The position numbers were made by a program, and so were the translations under genes. A stretch of 64,000 nt of DNA from Crenobacter luteus (GTDB lineage Bacteria > Pseudomonadota > Gammaproteobacteria > Burkholderiales > Chromobacteriaceae): the NCBI RefSeq assembly GCF_004345725.1, contig NZ_SLXG01000006.1:62001-126000 (forward strand), read 5' to 3'. Of this stretch, positions 62,941 to 64,000 are shown piece by piece. Within the stretch, counting starts at the first letter, position 1, and each line of letters opens with the position of its first letter. The notes under the pieces were generated by a model. It did not search any database. It saw only the letters and a list, made by a program, of their open reading frames with translations, and had not been told where the DNA came from.

Positions 62941-63756
62941 TTAGAGCGAGTCGCCCGCCTTTTCACGGCTTTTTCGCGCGGGCCAGCGCCCTTGCCGGCG
63001 CAGCATCCGGTGGCGCAGGCGCAGGTCGTACCACATCGGCCGCAGGCCCAGCGAGAGCAGCAGCAGCGCCAGCGGCACGGTGAAACCGTAACCGGCGTAG
63101 CCGAAACCGAGCGCGCCGGCGACACCGCCGGCGAAGAACAGCACGAGGATCAAGAGGTAGACCGCCAGCTTCTGGCGGTTGGCGCGCACCGGTGCGAGGC
63201 GGTGGTGCCGCCGGCGGTTGACGTAGCACAGCTTGGCCAGCTCGATGCCGATGTCAGTGGCGATGCCGGTCATGTGCGTCGAGCGCAAGAGACCGGCCGA
63301 CAGCTTGGTCACCAGCGTGTTGTGCATGCCCATGATGAAGCACAGCAGCAGCACGGTCGGCGGGGTCAGGAAGCCCGGGTGGCGGGCGAGGTGGGCGCCC
63401 ATCAGGCCGAACAGCAACAGAAGCAGCGCCTCGCCGGCGATCGGCGCGCCCCAGGCGGCGCGCAGGCGGCGACGGCGCGACCAGTGCAGCCAGAAGGTCG
63501 CGTTGGCGGCGCCGGCGATGAAGGCCAGCACCATGGTCAGCATCGAGGCGGCCAGGCGCAGCTCGCCGAGCGCGAGATGGTCGGCGAGGCTGGAGACCGC
63601 GCCGGTGACGTGCGAGGTGTAGCGGTGGACGGCGAGGAAGCCGCCGGCGTTGATCGCGCCGGCCATGAAGGCCATCGCGTAGGCGAGGCGCCGCACGACG
63701 GCGTCGTCGAAGCTTCCCTTGTCGATCAGGTGGGTCAGTTCGCGAAAATGCTGCAC
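62941..63756 (-). CDS. YoaK/DUF1275 family membrane protein
   Basis: A 271-residue protein with about six membrane helices. FMAGAINAGGFLAVHRYTSHVTG near the N-terminus and the central GMHNTLVTKLSAGLLRSTHMTG are the family hallmarks. The function of DUF1275 is unknown. It starts with a GTG at 63756, 15 bases after the SPOR-like gene stop, so they may be cotranscribed. The C-terminus is arginine-rich. Confidence 0.88.
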   Translation of the reverse strand: MQHFRELTHLIDKGSFDDAVVRRLAYAMAFMAGAINAGGFLAVHRYTSHVTGAVSSLADHLALGELRLAASMLTMVLAFIAGAANATFWLHWSRRRRLRAAWGAPIAGEALLLLLFGLMGAHLARHPGFLTPPTVLLLCFIMGMHNTLVTKLSAGLLRSTHMTGIATDIGIELAKLCYVNRRRHHRLAPVRANRQKLAVYLLILVLFFAGGVAGALGFGYAGYGFTVPLALLLLSLGLRPMWYDLRLRHRMLRRQGRWPARKSREKAGDSL

Positions 63757-63771
63757 CCGACCCTCCGCGCG

Positions 63772-64000
63772 TCAGCGGCAGGTCTTGAGCGGCACGCCGG
63801 GCAGCAAGCGCGCCTGCAAGGCGGCGAGCCGGGCGTCGGCGTCGGGGCTCAGCGCGGCAAAGCGCAGCGTGGTCGCGCGCTCGGGCTTGCCGCGGCGCTC
63901 GACGCGCGCGTCGGCGACGCCGGCGGCCTTGAGCTTGGCCAGCAGCGCGTTCGCGCCCTCTTCCTTGGCGAACAGGCCGAGCGACAGCGCGCCGTGCCGT
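63772..64000 (-). CDS. SPOR-like domain protein, C-terminal part (runs off the window)
   Basis: The last 75 or so residues are visible and end LLPGVPLKTCR. The pattern SLGLFAKEEGANALLAKL followed by AAGVADARVERRG resembles a SPOR peptidoglycan-binding domain, which usually targets proteins to the division septum. The N-terminus lies beyond position 64000. The identity is based on pattern only. Confidence 0.55.
   Translation of the reverse strand, partial: RHGALSLGLFAKEEGANALLAKLKAAGVADARVERRGKPERATTLRFAALSPDADARLAALQARLLPGVPLKTCR

Overview
The window looks like ordinary chromosome from a high-GC (roughly 70 %) betaproteobacterium, most likely in the order Neisseriales and outside Neisseria itself, for example a Chromobacteriaceae-type lineage. 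This is inferred from gene content and order: dusB-fis, zapA-6S RNA-fcl, nadD-rsfS-rlmH, leuS-lptE-holA, a pdh operon whose E3 carries its own lipoyl domain, and proS next to a lytic transglycosylase. I see no phage, insertion sequence, CRISPR array, rRNA or tRNA. Most of the window is housekeeping genes packed in overlapping operons.

Layout. 1-5.9 kb: the 5' part of guanine deaminase divergent from a MarR regulator, proS with a transglycosylase, and the Kup potassium transporter. 6-9.1 kb: ampD, a group III truncated haemoglobin, a divergent hemerythrin and DUF2784 protein, then transaldolase. 9.2-15.5 kb: phoBR behind a Pho box, a small transcribed-looking unit, an Lrp-type regulator and a large CHASE/PAS/GGDEF/EAL protein. 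15.5-22.4 kb: a lone tolQ, tsaC, purD, purH, fis, dusB and RNase P RNA. 22.4-34.4 kb: tamA-tamB and the pyruvate dehydrogenase operon aceE-aceF-lpd. 34.9-40.3 kb: bepA-like protease, then a sulfide/persulfide module (BigR-like sensor, two YeeE/YedE proteins, SulP transporter, divergent persulfide dioxygenase). 40.3-48.6 kb: nadD, rsfS, rlmH, YidB, a second transglycosylase, holA, lptE, leuS. 48.8-53.4 kb: pip, cytochrome b561, TauE/SafE, an EVE protein, a tiny lipoprotein, fcl, 6S RNA, zapA and a coiled-coil partner. 53.4-59.5 kb: a cobalamin salvage region (riboswitch, btuB, cobU, btuF; divergent cobT, cobC, cobS). 59.5-64 kb: a heptamer tandem array, a Zur-like box with a COG0523 metallochaperone, agmatinase, two membrane proteins and the end of a SPOR-like gene.

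The most interesting signal is a dispersed motif, AGGTTGGCCGAG. It occurs 15 times perfectly by hand count, and its 9-base core GTTGGCCGA occurs about 44 times on both strands, within genes and between them. It also forms the arms of intrinsic terminators after rsfS and speB. That distribution is what DNA uptake sequences show in Neisseriaceae, and the motif agrees at 8 of 12 positions with some known DUS dialects as I remember them. I propose it is an undescribed DUS dialect.

Other leads are a Zur box with an 18-unit heptamer array at the COG0523 gene, a 33-bp in-frame duplication in cobT, and an unusual unit between phoB and lrp.
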